DNA from: Betaproteobacteria bacterium HGW-Betaproteobacteria-3
Lineage (GTDB): Bacteria > Pseudomonadota > Gammaproteobacteria > Burkholderiales > Burkholderiaceae_C
DNA length: 64,000 bases
Assembly: GCA_002842205.1 (NCBI GenBank)
Contig: PHCI01000002.1
Location: 124,001 to 188,000, forward strand
Direction of reading: 5' to 3'
Positions 43,909 through 52,472 of this stretch are shown piece by piece. The notes below the pieces were generated by a model, which saw only the letters and a list, made by a program, of their open reading frames with translations, made no database searches and was not told the DNA's origin. Both the position numbers and the translations under genes were made by a program. The stretch's first letter is position 1. Every line of letters begins with the position of its first letter.

Positions 43909-44972
43909 GGCTCGCGATTGTAGAGAGCGTGCCACTGTGCCACCCACGTGGCCAGCGCGGCGGGGACGGTGGCGGTGGCGGGCGTCAGGCCCAGCACGGC
44001 GGCGGCCTGGTTCAGCGCGCGCAGCGGGTCGGAGGTGTCCAGCGCCTGCGCGCCGTTCTGCTTGGAGAGTTTTTCGCCATTGGCGCCCCGCACCAGCGGG
44101 GTGTGCAGATAGCGGGGCGTGGGCAGGGCCAGCGCGCGCTGCAGCAGGATCTGGCGGGGGGTGTTGTCGGCCAGGTCTTCGCCACGCACCACGTCGGTCA
44201 CGCCTTGCGCGGCGTCGTCCACGACCACGGCCAGCTGGTACGCAAAATAGCCGTCGGCGCGCTGCAGGACAAAGTCGCCCACGGTCAGTGCCACGTTTTG
44301 CTGTTGGGCGCCGAGCCGACGGTCATGCCACCGGAGGGCATCATTTGATCCTGAAAAAGTAGCAAACTTTGACCTTTTGACGGGGGCTGATGGCCAATTT
44401 TGTTCAAAAAATGGTGGAATGACATCGGTCCGCAGCCGCCAGGCCCGCGCCGCGCGGCCGTGCAGGCCGTCGCGGCAGGTGCCGGGGTAGGCGAGTTCGC
44501 CATGGCGGGCCGGGGTTTCACCGCGCGCCGCCAGCGCTGCCGCAATGGCCTTGCGTGAGCAGCCGCAGCGGTAGGCCCAGCCGTGGTCGATGAGCTGCTG
44601 CAGAGCGCGTTCATACAGCGGCGTGCGCGTCGATTGCCAGACGGGCGGCTCGTCGGGCACGAGGCCGCAGGCGGCCAGTTGGCCCAGGATGGTGTGGTCG
44701 GCGCCGGGCACGCAACGCGGCAGGTCCAGGTCTTCGATGCGAACCAGCCAGCGGTTCCCGGAGTGACCCGACGCGCGGGCGTCCAGCCAGCTCGCCAGTG
44801 CCGCCACCAGCGAACCGGCGTGCAGCGGGCCGGTGGGCGAGGGCGCAAAACGCCCGACGTAACGCCCGGCGCTGCGGTGGGTGCTGGCGGGTGCGCCCGG
44901 TTCGATCCGGGGGCTGTCGGGGCCACCGCTGCCGATGCGGGGCGGCACGGGAGGGGTGGGATGATGGGGCAT
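43905..44972 (-). CDS. gluQ: Glutamyl-Q tRNA(Asp) synthetase with in-frame repeat insertion
   Basis: 355 residues; family members are usually about 290-310. It has a truncated class I glutamyl-tRNA synthetase core: [20 protein letters not shown] (HIGH equivalent) and [11 protein letters not shown] (KMSKS equivalent). The zinc-ligand region CGCSR, then YPGTCRDG, is also present. It attaches Glu to queuosine in tRNA-Asp. Excess length comes from a 36-residue N-terminal tail and about 30 residues between WRLRTD and LRWHDRRLG. Most of the latter are encoded by dispersed repeat copy 9 (44340-44412). The insertion keeps the frame and lies outside the two signature motifs, so activity may persist. 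Confidence 0.9.
   Translation of the reverse strand: MPHHPTPPVPPRIGSGGPDSPRIEPGAPASTHRSAGRYVGRFAPSPTGPLHAGSLVAALASWLDARASGHSGNRWLVRIEDLDLPRCVPGADHTILGQLAACGLVPDEPPVWQSTRTPLYERALQQLIDHGWAYRCGCSRKAIAAALAARGETPARHGELAYPGTCRDGLHGRAARAWRLRTDVIPPFFEQNWPSAPVKRSKFATFSGSNDALRWHDRRLGAQQQNVALTVGDFVLQRADGYFAYQLAVVVDDAAQGVTDVVRGEDLADNTPRQILLQRALALPTPRYLHTPLVRGANGEKLSKQNGAQALDTSDPLRALNQAAAVLGLTPATATVPAALATWVAQWHALYNREP
44340..44412. repeat. Dispersed hairpin repeat inside gluQ (copy 9)
   Basis: AGTAGCAAACTTTGACCTTT, then TGACGGGGGCTGATGGCCAA and TTTTGTTCAAAAAATGG. It is the same element as copy 8 (one or two mismatches over the core), read in frame on the minus strand as [19 protein letters not shown]. 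Local GC is far lower than the flanks. Confidence 0.9.
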
Positions 44973-44981
44973 GCCCCGATG

Positions 44982-47945
44982 CTACTGGCCTGTGGCGGTC
45001 ACGCTGCAGTTCACGGTGAATGTCACCGTGCCGCCCGACGGGAAGCTGGGCAGGGTGGTGCCCCCGCCCGTCAGCAGGTCGGTCGGCGTGGCCGGACAAC
45101 TGGCGATGGGCGAGCCCCCCGTGGCGCTGCAACTGGCGACGCTGCAGCTCAGGCCGGCGCCCGGCACATCGCGCACCGTGGTGTTGTCGGCGCTGGACGG
45201 GCCGGCGTTCACGTAGGTGACGGTGTAGCTGGTGGTGCCGCCGGCGGTGACGGTGCCCACGCCGTTGCTCTTGGCGACCGACAGGTTGGCGTTGCAGGTG
45301 AGCGCGGTGGCAGCCGTGGCGGTGTTGTTGGCCGGGGTGCTGTCGCTGTAGGGGGCCTGGAAGCCCGCGATGGTGGCGGTGTTGGCGATGGGCCCGCTGC
45401 ATGCGGCCGAGGTGATGCGCGCGGCGAGGGTGATGGGTGTCAGGTCGGTGGTGGCGGTCACTGGCACCGGCACGCTGCTGTCGCAGGTGACGGCTTGCCC
45501 GGCCACGGTGCAGGCCCATCCTGCGGCAGCGGGGGCGGCGGTCAGCGTGACGCCCGGGGGCAGGGTGTCGGTCACGCGCACGGTGCCGTTGGCGAGCACG
45601 CGGGAGGCGGCATCGCTGTTGGTGGCGGGCGTGGCCTGGTCGGTGGCGTAGCTCAGGTCGCGGATGGTGCGGCCGTTGTTGCGCGGGCCCAGCGTGTAGG
45701 TGACGGTCTGGCCGGCCGTGGCCGTGGCCGGGCCGGTCTTGGTGACCGACAGGTCGCCCAGCAGGCAGACGTCTTCGCCCGCCGGACCACCCGCGAGCCC
45801 CGAATAGTTTCCACCGCCGACGTTGGTCGTGGCGCCGGGTTGGGTTTCGTAAGTGACATTGGCCGTGCCGCCCACCTGGGCCCCGGCGCGGTTGGCCGTG
45901 TTGTTGGTGATGGGAGTGACTTCACGGCCGGCTGTGAGGCGGGTTGGGTCGATGTATTTGACGCCGGCCGGGTTCTGGTAGCAGCCCACGGGCGCGCTGG
46001 CCGGCAGGTTGACCACAAAGCTCAGCGTGACCACCCCGGGCACGCCATTGGTGATGCCGGGGATGCTCAAATTGCCCCACAACGGGGCTGCGGCGGGCAC
46101 GCCGTTCACCGTCAGATTGGCGGCGGTGCCCGGACTGCCCGCGACGGCCGGAACCCCCGGCGTGACGCCCTCGACAAAGCCGCCCCAGGTGGTGGCCGAC
46201 AGTGCGGGCGCAAAGACGAGGCCGCTGGTCTGGGAGAAGGTCCAGCCCGGCGGCAAGGTGTTGTCCACCAGATCGGCACCCAGGGCTGCACCCCCGTTGT
46301 TGCGGATGACGAGGGTGTAGCTGGCCGACGTGGCCAGCGCGGTCGTGACCGTGGGTGTGAGGGTGAGCTTGGTGACGGTGAGGTCGGGCAGGCACAGGGC
46401 GCTGGGGCGGGTGCTGAAGCTGCTGTCGGCCAACTGGCTGCTGATGCCACCGCCGCCGGGTGTGGCGCCATGGGCGGACCCACCCACGGGCGCGCCGCCG
46501 GTGTTGGTGACGCCATTGACGCCGCCCGGCACGTTGGCGGTGGCGCCGCCCGACCGCACGACCACACCGCCCGCGCCGCCACCGCCGCCACCGTGTGCAG
46601 GCGTGCCGCCCAGGAACGAATCGCCACCGACACCACCATTGGCGTTGACCGTGACGCCGCCCAATGCGCCCGCCGTGCTCATCAGCACCACCGAGCCGCC
46701 CGCGCCGCCGCCACCGGCGGCGTCGTTGTTGACGTTGGCCAGCGCCGCCAGTCCGTTGGCGTTGACGGTGCCGTTGCCCGTCATGGAGCCCGCACGCACA
46801 ATGACAATGCCGCCACCGGCCCCGCCGTTGCCGGCCGTGGGGGGATTGCCCGAGTTGTTGGTGCCGCCGGCGCCACCGCCGCCCCCCATGACGACGCGGT
46901 TGGGCGCCGCCGATGCCAATGCTGCTCCACCGATACCGCGCAGATCGACGTCGGTCGCGGTGAAGGTGCCGCCCCAGCCGGCGCTCTTCCAGCCGTAACC
47001 GCCAAAGCCGCCGATGCCGCCGTTGCCGCCACCCCCACCGCCACCGTTGTCGCGGGCGCCATCGCGGTTGTCGCCGCCGCCGCCCGCGTTGCCTGGCGCG
47101 CCGCGGCCGGTGTCGCCATTGACGTAACCGCCCCAGGTGGCGCCGTTGTCCACGCGGGCCAGGGTTTCGGCGCTGAACACCCAGCGTGGCGTGCCGGCGA
47201 GGCCTTCACCTTTCACGGCGTGCTGGTCGCTGGTAAGGGCGGCCACGTAATCGGGTGGGGTGTTGGTGTCGACCGTGCCGCCCCAGTTGACGGCGCCGCC
47301 GCCGCGAAAGCCGCGGCCGGACACGTCGATGGTCTGGCCGTTCCAGTTGAGCTGCCCGGCCACGTCCAGGGCCACCACGCCGCCGCTGTTGCCGTCCCAG
47401 AACGGCGCGTTGACCGTGCCGCCAAGGACCAGTGCCGAATGCTGGGGCACGCGGATGATCTGGAAAGTGCGACGGTTGGCGGTGGTGCCGGGGTTTTGCT
47501 CGTAGGTGTTGACGAGAGGGGCGCCGGTGAGATCCAGCAAGGCATTGGTGGTGGCAGCGCCTGCGCGCACGTATTCGTAGCGCCCGGCCAGGCAGCTGCC
47601 CGCCGGGTCCGTGGAGCCGCGGCCCGTGCCATCGCCGCCGCCATAGTTGGCGCTGTTGGTGGTGTTGAGCGTGGCGCATTGCATCTGCATCACCATGACC
47701 AGGTCACCGGGCGCCACGGCGGTGGCGGCGCCCCGGCGCGTGCCCAGGGTGATGGAGGTGCTGGCGGCGCCGAACAGGCCGGTGGAAGCAGGCGGGTAAT
47801 AGCTGTTGACGATGCCGGCGCTGTTGGCCGTGCCATCGCGCCCGGGTACGGCACAGGTCTGGGCTTGCAGCGAGGGAAGAACCAACGCCAATGCCATTGC
47901 GGCGCCCCAGTGTCGTAAGTGCCGCATCGGGATCATGTAGTTCAT
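44982..47945 (-). CDS. Large secreted glycine-rich DUF11 repeat protein
   Basis: 987 residues. A signal peptide (RHLRHWGAAMALALVLPSLQA) precedes a first domain of about 230 residues (TCAVPGRDGTANSAGIVNSY). A very Gly/Asn-rich region follows, about 200-500 (GDNRDGARDNGGGGGGGNGG, repeated GGxGG). Three DUF11-type beta-sandwich repeats begin LTVTKLTLTP, LSVTKTGPATATAGQTVTYT and LSVAKSNGVGTVTAGGTTSY. Such proteins are exported adhesin- or sheath-like surface proteins. The last repeat stops abruptly (FTVNCSVTATGQ, TAG), and no C-terminal sorting signal of the IPTL or PEP type is seen. The start could also be ATG 47936 or 47927. gluQ begins 10 bp downstream. Confidence 0.82.
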   Translation of the reverse strand: MNYMIPMRHLRHWGAAMALALVLPSLQAQTCAVPGRDGTANSAGIVNSYYPPASTGLFGAASTSITLGTRRGAATAVAPGDLVMVMQMQCATLNTTNSANYGGGDGTGRGSTDPAGSCLAGRYEYVRAGAATTNALLDLTGAPLVNTYEQNPGTTANRRTFQIIRVPQHSALVLGGTVNAPFWDGNSGGVVALDVAGQLNWNGQTIDVSGRGFRGGGAVNWGGTVDTNTPPDYVAALTSDQHAVKGEGLAGTPRWVFSAETLARVDNGATWGGYVNGDTGRGAPGNAGGGGDNRDGARDNGGGGGGGNGGIGGFGGYGWKSAGWGGTFTATDVDLRGIGGAALASAAPNRVVMGGGGGAGGTNNSGNPPTAGNGGAGGGIVIVRAGSMTGNGTVNANGLAALANVNNDAAGGGGAGGSVVLMSTAGALGGVTVNANGGVGGDSFLGGTPAHGGGGGGAGGVVVRSGGATANVPGGVNGVTNTGGAPVGGSAHGATPGGGGISSQLADSSFSTRPSALCLPDLTVTKLTLTPTVTTALATSASYTLVIRNNGGAALGADLVDNTLPPGWTFSQTSGLVFAPALSATTWGGFVEGVTPGVPAVAGSPGTAANLTVNGVPAAAPLWGNLSIPGITNGVPGVVTLSFVVNLPASAPVGCYQNPAGVKYIDPTRLTAGREVTPITNNTANRAGAQVGGTANVTYETQPGATTNVGGGNYSGLAGGPAGEDVCLLGDLSVTKTGPATATAGQTVTYTLGPRNNGRTIRDLSYATDQATPATNSDAASRVLANGTVRVTDTLPPGVTLTAAPAAAGWACTVAGQAVTCDSSVPVPVTATTDLTPITLAARITSAACSGPIANTATIAGFQAPYSDSTPANNTATAATALTCNANLSVAKSNGVGTVTAGGTTSYTVTYVNAGPSSADNTTVRDVPGAGLSCSVASCSATGGSPIASCPATPTDLLTGGGTTLPSFPSGGTVTFTVNCSVTATGQ

Positions 47946-48043
47946 TATCACTCAGTGCCAGGCGGCACATGCCGGGAACAGGGCCGGTTTTGTCGACTTT
48001 TTGGCGTTTTGGTCACGCCGGTGGCGCACCGTCGTGACCCGTT

Positions 48044-49138
48044 TCAGGCCACCTTCAATGCCAGCGTCAGTGCGGACACAAAGGCGTTTTCCACCCGGTG
48101 CCCGAGGCACCAGTCCCCGCACAGCCCGATGCCGGTTTTGGCGTCCCACAGGTGGGAGCGGCCCAGCGGCTGCACCGTCTGGGCGTGGCGCCAGCGGTGC
48201 ACCTCGGCCAAGGCCGGCTCGGCCCGGATGCCGGTGATCTCGGCAAACGCCTTGAGCAGTTTGCCCTGCACACGCGCGGCGTCGTCTTCAAGGTGCTCGG
48301 CGGACCAGGCGGCGCTGGCCTGAACGGTCCAGCGCTCCAGGGATTCGCGTGCCGGCTTGGACGGCTCGCGGGCCAGCCAGGCCACGCGGTGATGGGTGCT
48401 GCGTGCGGCGTTCCATTGGGGGCCGATGTGGCTCATGGTGGGCTGGATCGCCTGCGGGAACGCCACCATCAGCGTCCAGCACGGGGCGACTTCGACGCCC
48501 TCCAGCGCCTTGACAAATGCCGGCGCCAGGCGCGAGGTCTGAAGCAGGGCGCCGGCCTGCGCCGCCGGAATCGCCAGCACCACCGCGTCAAAGCCCGAAT
48601 ACACATGGACTTCGTCGCCGGCATCGGTGTGGTGGCCGCTGGTGTGCAGTTGCCACTGTTCGGGATGCAGGGCGTCACGTTCGATGCGGGTCACGTGTTT
48701 TTCCAGCTCGACGGCGCCCGCCTGGACCAGTGGCTGCGCCCAATGGCGGACCAGGGCGTTCATGCCCGGCGTGGGCACCCAATGCGCCTCGCGCGCGGGC
48801 AGACCGGCCGCTGCCACGCGGCCAAAGGCGTCGAGCACGCGCACCGTGGTGGCGCTCCAGGGCTTGCACAGGCCGGGCGCGGTCTGCAGGGCTTTCTCAA
48901 AGCGGGGATCGCGCACGGTGAAGTACTGCGCCCCGTGGTCAAAAGCGCCGAAGAGGGTGCTGTGGGTGGCCATGCGACCGCCTGAGCCGGTGCTCTTTTC
49001 GAACACGGTGACGCGGTGCCCGGCTTGCGTCAGTGTGCGGGCGCAAGTGATGCCCGCCATGCCGGCGCCGATGACGGCGAAATGACGGGGCGCCGGGGAT
49101 GGCGTTGCGTTGGAGCGGGCTTTGGGAGGTTGGGGCAT
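48044..49138 (-). CDS. FAD-dependent amine oxidase-like protein (renalase-like)
   Basis: 364 residues. The N-terminal dinucleotide fold reads FAVIGAGMAGITCARTLTQA (GxGxxG), followed by FEKSTGSGGRMATH. The C-terminal FAD motif is GIGLCGDWCLGHRVENAFVS. The sequence FDHGAQYFTVRDPRF is typical of bacterial renalase-like/NAD(P)-binding proteins, which oxidise isomeric forms of reduced nicotinamide dinucleotides or unknown amines. No signal peptide. Start at ATG 49138; a GTG three codons upstream is possible. Its stretch ends 10 bp from the LysR gene stop, on the same strand. Confidence 0.82.
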   Translation of the reverse strand: MPQPPKARSNATPSPAPRHFAVIGAGMAGITCARTLTQAGHRVTVFEKSTGSGGRMATHSTLFGAFDHGAQYFTVRDPRFEKALQTAPGLCKPWSATTVRVLDAFGRVAAAGLPAREAHWVPTPGMNALVRHWAQPLVQAGAVELEKHVTRIERDALHPEQWQLHTSGHHTDAGDEVHVYSGFDAVVLAIPAAQAGALLQTSRLAPAFVKALEGVEVAPCWTLMVAFPQAIQPTMSHIGPQWNAARSTHHRVAWLAREPSKPARESLERWTVQASAAWSAEHLEDDAARVQGKLLKAFAEITGIRAEPALAEVHRWRHAQTVQPLGRSHLWDAKTGIGLCGDWCLGHRVENAFVSALTLALKVA

Positions 49139-49148
49139 GGCACACACT

Positions 49149-50090
49149 CTACACGGTGCAGCCCTGACTCAGCAAAGCGGCACGTGTGGCGGGCCGCTCC
49201 AGCTGCTGAAGCCACCACTGCAAGGCCTTGCCGCCCGAGCGTGCTGCGCTGCCCCGCCAGGCATAACTCAAGGGGATCACGCGGCCGGGGCGCTCCACCC
49301 GCCGCTTCACCAGGCGACCGGTTTCAATGTACGGGCCGGCCAGACATTCGGGCAGGAAGCCCGCGCCCAGACCACGCAGTTGGGCTTCGAGCTTGGCCCG
49401 CATGGTGGGCACGGTCAACACGTCCTGACCGCCCAGCAGCCCGACCGTGACGCCCGCGCCGTGCGGCACCGAGTCGGCCACGGCCACGGCCCGGTGCTGT
49501 CCGATGAGGGCATCGCTCAACGGCTCGGCGGTGCTGGCCAGCGGGTGGTGCGGTGCCACGGCAAACACAAAGCCGACCTGCCCCAGGGGGCGGTGCTGCA
49601 GACCCGCTGCCGTGCTGGCCGTGGCCACCACACCGAGGGCCAGGTCGGCCTGGCCTGACACCAGCGCCTGCAAGGTGCCCGACAGTGTTTCGTCGCGCAG
49701 ACGCATGCGCGTGGGGGGCTGGAGCGCAAAGAAGGCTTCGCACAGCTCCATGACCACGGTCGGCACGATGATGCTGTCCACCGCAATCGTCAGCTGCGTC
49801 TCCCAGCCCGTGGCAATGCGCTTGACGCGGTTGGCCACGGCGTCCAGCTCTTGCAGCAGGCGCGGGCCCTCGTGCAGCAGCTCGGTGCCGGCCGCCGTGG
49901 GGCGGGCCTGGCGTGCGCTGCGGTCAAACAGCAGCACGTCAAGCGCGTCCTCGATCTGACGCACCCGGTAGGTCAGGGCGCTGGGCACCAGCCCCAGGCG
50001 GCGCGCGGCCGCGGCAAAGCTGCCGGTTTCGGCGATGGCTTGCAGCATCACCAGCGCATCCGGCGTGAGAACTTCGCGAGGAGTTTGCAT
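49149..50090 (-). CDS. LysR-family transcriptional regulator
   Basis: 313 residues. The N-terminal helix-turn-helix reads AIAETGSFAAAARRLGLVPS, ALTYRVRQIEDALDVLLFDR. An effector-binding domain follows (about 92-300, TIAVDSIIVPTVVMEL). It is divergent from the pirin-DoxX-WrbA-OsmC-pirin operon with 127 bp between starts, so it very likely controls that operon. An inverted repeat close to its start (50098-50119) supports autoregulation. Confidence 0.9.
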   Translation of the reverse strand: MQTPREVLTPDALVMLQAIAETGSFAAAARRLGLVPSALTYRVRQIEDALDVLLFDRSARQARPTAAGTELLHEGPRLLQELDAVANRVKRIATGWETQLTIAVDSIIVPTVVMELCEAFFALQPPTRMRLRDETLSGTLQALVSGQADLALGVVATASTAAGLQHRPLGQVGFVFAVAPHHPLASTAEPLSDALIGQHRAVAVADSVPHGAGVTVGLLGGQDVLTVPTMRAKLEAQLRGLGAGFLPECLAGPYIETGRLVKRRVERPGRVIPLSYAWRGSAARSGGKALQWWLQQLERPATRAALLSQGCTV

Positions 50091-50097
50091 GGTGAGC

Positions 50098-50119
50098 CAA
50101 ATTTAATTCAGTTAATTTG
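50098..50119. promoter_or_regulatory. LysR-type operator between regulator and pirin gene
   Basis: CAAATT, 10 bases, AATTTG: a perfect inverted repeat in an AT-rich island (CAAATTTAATTCAG and TTAATTTG) only 8 bp from the LysR start. This is where an autoregulatory LysR site is normally found. The LysR-pirin intergenic region holds no other clear signal. Confidence 0.55.
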
Positions 50120-50217
50120 AATGATGCCATCAAACCGCATCACCCATCAACCGGTCGTCAACCCCTAAAGTTCAGGTCTTCCAGCGCACTTGCTGATCCA
50201 GCCCACCGGGAGATGCC

Positions 50218-50919
50218 ATGCTGACACTTCGCCAATCACAGGACCGCGGCTACGCCGACCACGGCTGGCTCAAGTCGTTTCACAGCTTTTCGTTTGCCGG
50301 GTATCACGACCCGGCCCACATGGGTTGGGGCAACCTGCGGGTCATCAACGAGGACCGCATTGCCCCGGGCACCGGCTTTGGCACGCACGGCCATCGCGAC
50401 ATGGAAATCATCAGCTACGTGCTCAGCGGCGAGTTGGCGCACAAGGACAGCATGGGCAATGTCAAGGGCATACCGCCCGGCGACGTGCAGCGCATGAGCG
50501 CGGGCATGGGTGTGCAGCACAGCGAATTCAACCATGCGCCCGACCAGACCACGCATTTCCTGCAGATCTGGATCGAACCGAACGCGACCGGCATGGCCGC
50601 CAGCTACGAGCAAAAAACGTTTACGGATGCCGAAAAGCGCGGCACATTGCGGCGGGTGGCGTCCCCAGACGGCACGCACGGTTCGGTGACGATTCACGCC
50701 GACGCGTCGCTGTACGCCGGCCTGCTCAATGGCGACGAGGCGGCGTCACTGGCGCTGGACCCGTCCCGCAAGGCCTATGTGCACCTGGTGCGCGGTCAAC
50801 TGAAGGTCAATGGCCAGCCACTGGCGGCGGGGGATGCGGCGCTGCTGGCCGGTGAAAACCGGATCACGCTCGACCACGCCCGCGACGCCGAAGTGCTGGT
50901 GTTCGATCTCGCGGCCTGA
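50218..50919 (+). CDS. Pirin-family protein (YhaK-like)
   Basis: 233 residues, bicupin. The metal ligands of pirin are in HGHRDMEIISYVLSGELAH and GVQHSEFN; the N-terminal block WLKSFHSFSFAGYHDPAHMG is diagnostic. Several pirins have quercetinase-like activity or sense oxidants. It is first gene of the LysR-flanked operon, followed by DoxX 60 bp later. No signal peptide. Confidence 0.9.
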   Translation: MLTLRQSQDRGYADHGWLKSFHSFSFAGYHDPAHMGWGNLRVINEDRIAPGTGFGTHGHRDMEIISYVLSGELAHKDSMGNVKGIPPGDVQRMSAGMGVQHSEFNHAPDQTTHFLQIWIEPNATGMAASYEQKTFTDAEKRGTLRRVASPDGTHGSVTIHADASLYAGLLNGDEAASLALDPSRKAYVHLVRGQLKVNGQPLAAGDAALLAGENRITLDHARDAEVLVFDLAA

Positions 50920-50979
50920 AGCACGGACCCCATTCTTTTCCCGTCAACCTTTCACTTGTCAACCCTCACGGAGCTTTCC

Positions 50980-51393
50980 ATGCCTGACGCACTTCAAAAA
51001 CCCCTGACCCTGATCGGTCGTATCCTGCTGGCCGCGCTGTTCCTGCCGGCAGGCCTGAGCAAGATTGGCGGCTTTGCCGGCACGGTCGGCTACATCGGCT
51101 CCAAGGGCCTGCCCATGGCCGAGGTGGCTGCGGTGATCGCCATCCTCGTCGAGGTCGGTGGCGGGCTGGCGCTGATCGCGGGCCTGGGCACGCGCCTGGC
51201 GGCGCTGGCGCTGGCAGTGTTCACGCTGGTGGCCACCTTTGTGTTCCACAACTACTGGGCGCTGCCTGCTGAAGCGCAGATGGTCCAGCAGCTCATGTTC
51301 TTCAAGAACATCGCGGTGGTCGGCGGTTTGCTGACGCTGGCGGCCTGGGGCGCGGGCGGCTGGAGCCTGGATGCCCGGCGCGCGGCGGTCTGA
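50980..51393 (+). CDS. DoxX-family membrane protein
   Basis: 137 residues with four membrane helices. GRILLAALFLPAGLSKIGGF, GLPMAEVAAVIAILVEVGGG and FVFHNYWALP are DoxX/DoxD family marks. The family is linked to thiosulfate:quinone oxidoreductase and to oxidant resistance. Start 50980 has GGAG upstream. It is co-transcribed with the pirin gene upstream and the flavodoxin-like gene 57 bp downstream. Confidence 0.88.
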   Translation: MPDALQKPLTLIGRILLAALFLPAGLSKIGGFAGTVGYIGSKGLPMAEVAAVIAILVEVGGGLALIAGLGTRLAALALAVFTLVATFVFHNYWALPAEAQMVQQLMFFKNIAVVGGLLTLAAWGAGGWSLDARRAAV

Positions 51394-51450
51394 CCCATCC
51401 TGAAACCTGTTCCTCAACCTGAACCTCAATCTCAACCGAAGGATTCCATC

Positions 51451-52005
51451 ATGGCAAAAATTGCAGTTGTTTTTCATTCCGGATACGGCCACACCCTGCG
51501 CATGGCACAAGCCGTTGCCGAGGGCGCGGGCGCTGAACTCGTGGCCATCGACGCCGACGGCAACCTGCCCGAGGACGGTTGGGACACGCTGAACGCGTCC
51601 GACGCGATCATCATGGGTTCGCCGACCTACATGGGCAGCGTGAGCTGGCAGTTCAAGAAATTCGCCGACGCTTCGTCCAAGGCCTGGTTCAGCCAGCAGT
51701 GGAAAGACAAGGTGTTCGCCGGCTTCACCAACAGTGCCTCCATGAATGGTGACAAGCTGTCCACCTTGCACTACCTGTTCACCCTGGCCATGCAGCACGG
51801 CGGCATCTGGGCCGGGACCGGTTTGATGCCCAGCAACAGCAAGGCCGCGCAGCGCAACGACGTGAACTATGTGGGCTCTTTCAGCGGCGCCATGGCCCAG
51901 TCGCCATCCGATGCCAGTCCGGCGGAAATGCTGCCGGGGGACCTGGAAACGGCCAAATTGTTCGGCCAGCGCGTGGCGCAGGTTGCAACGCGCTTTCGCG
52001 GCTGA
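51451..52005 (+). CDS. WrbA-like flavodoxin / NAD(P)H:quinone oxidoreductase
   Basis: 184 residues with the flavodoxin fold. The FMN phosphate loop is VFHSGYGHTLRMAQAVAEGA (residues about 7-26), and GSPTYMGSVSWQFKKF is the ring-stacking loop. Family members reduce quinones by two electrons, avoiding semiquinones. It has its own strong AAGGA site. In context (pirin, DoxX, OsmC) it is probably part of quinone or electrophile defence. Confidence 0.87.
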   Translation: MAKIAVVFHSGYGHTLRMAQAVAEGAGAELVAIDADGNLPEDGWDTLNASDAIIMGSPTYMGSVSWQFKKFADASSKAWFSQQWKDKVFAGFTNSASMNGDKLSTLHYLFTLAMQHGGIWAGTGLMPSNSKAAQRNDVNYVGSFSGAMAQSPSDASPAEMLPGDLETAKLFGQRVAQVATRFRG

Positions 52006-52041
52006 TAGGCTGCATGCCTGATTCTCACCAAGGACTCTGGC

Positions 52042-52461
52042 ATGCACATTGAACTCCAGCGCGTCGCCACCGGCGACGGCTTCGCGCCCATGGCGCAAAC
52101 CCTGACCGTGCGCGGCAACACCGTCATGGTGGATGGCACGGCCGCTGAGGGCGGTGACGACACCGGGCCCAACCCGCACGATCTGTACGACGCGGCCCTG
52201 GGCGCCTGCAAGGCGCTCACGGTGCTGTGGTACGCCCGGCGCAAGGGCATCCCAGTGGGCGAGGTGCAGACCGTGGTCGAGCGCGATGACAGCGGTGAGC
52301 GAAGTGGCGTGTACCGGCTGTCGGCGCGGCTGAAAATCGGTGGCGACCTCAGCGATGCGCAGTTGCGCGAACTCGAGACCGTGGCAGGCAAGTGCCCGGT
52401 GCACAAACTCATGACCGCCGTCACCACCGAGGTGACCACGTCGGTGGAACGGATGGCTTGA
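52042..52461 (+). CDS. OsmC-family peroxiredoxin-like protein
   Basis: 139 residues. The two reactive cysteines of OsmC/Ohr are in ALGACKALTVLWYAR (about residue 56) and AGKCPVHKLM (about 119). GPNPHDLYDAALGAC is the typical helix start. Members reduce organic hydroperoxides in the cytoplasm. The second pirin gene begins 11 bp after its stop. Confidence 0.9.
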   Translation: MHIELQRVATGDGFAPMAQTLTVRGNTVMVDGTAAEGGDDTGPNPHDLYDAALGACKALTVLWYARRKGIPVGEVQTVVERDDSGERSGVYRLSARLKIGGDLSDAQLRELETVAGKCPVHKLMTAVTTEVTTSVERMA

Positions 52462-52472
52462 AAGGGTTCGCC

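Noticed and set aside
44583-47918. 1111-codon plus-strand frame opposite the DUF11 protein
   Set aside because: It mirrors the glycine/asparagine-rich coding bias of the minus-strand gene and has no recognisable protein features.
51405-51440. CCTCAACCTGAACC-like low-complexity leader before the WrbA-like gene
   Set aside because: Imperfect short repeats without symmetry or known motif; it probably is only an unstructured leader.
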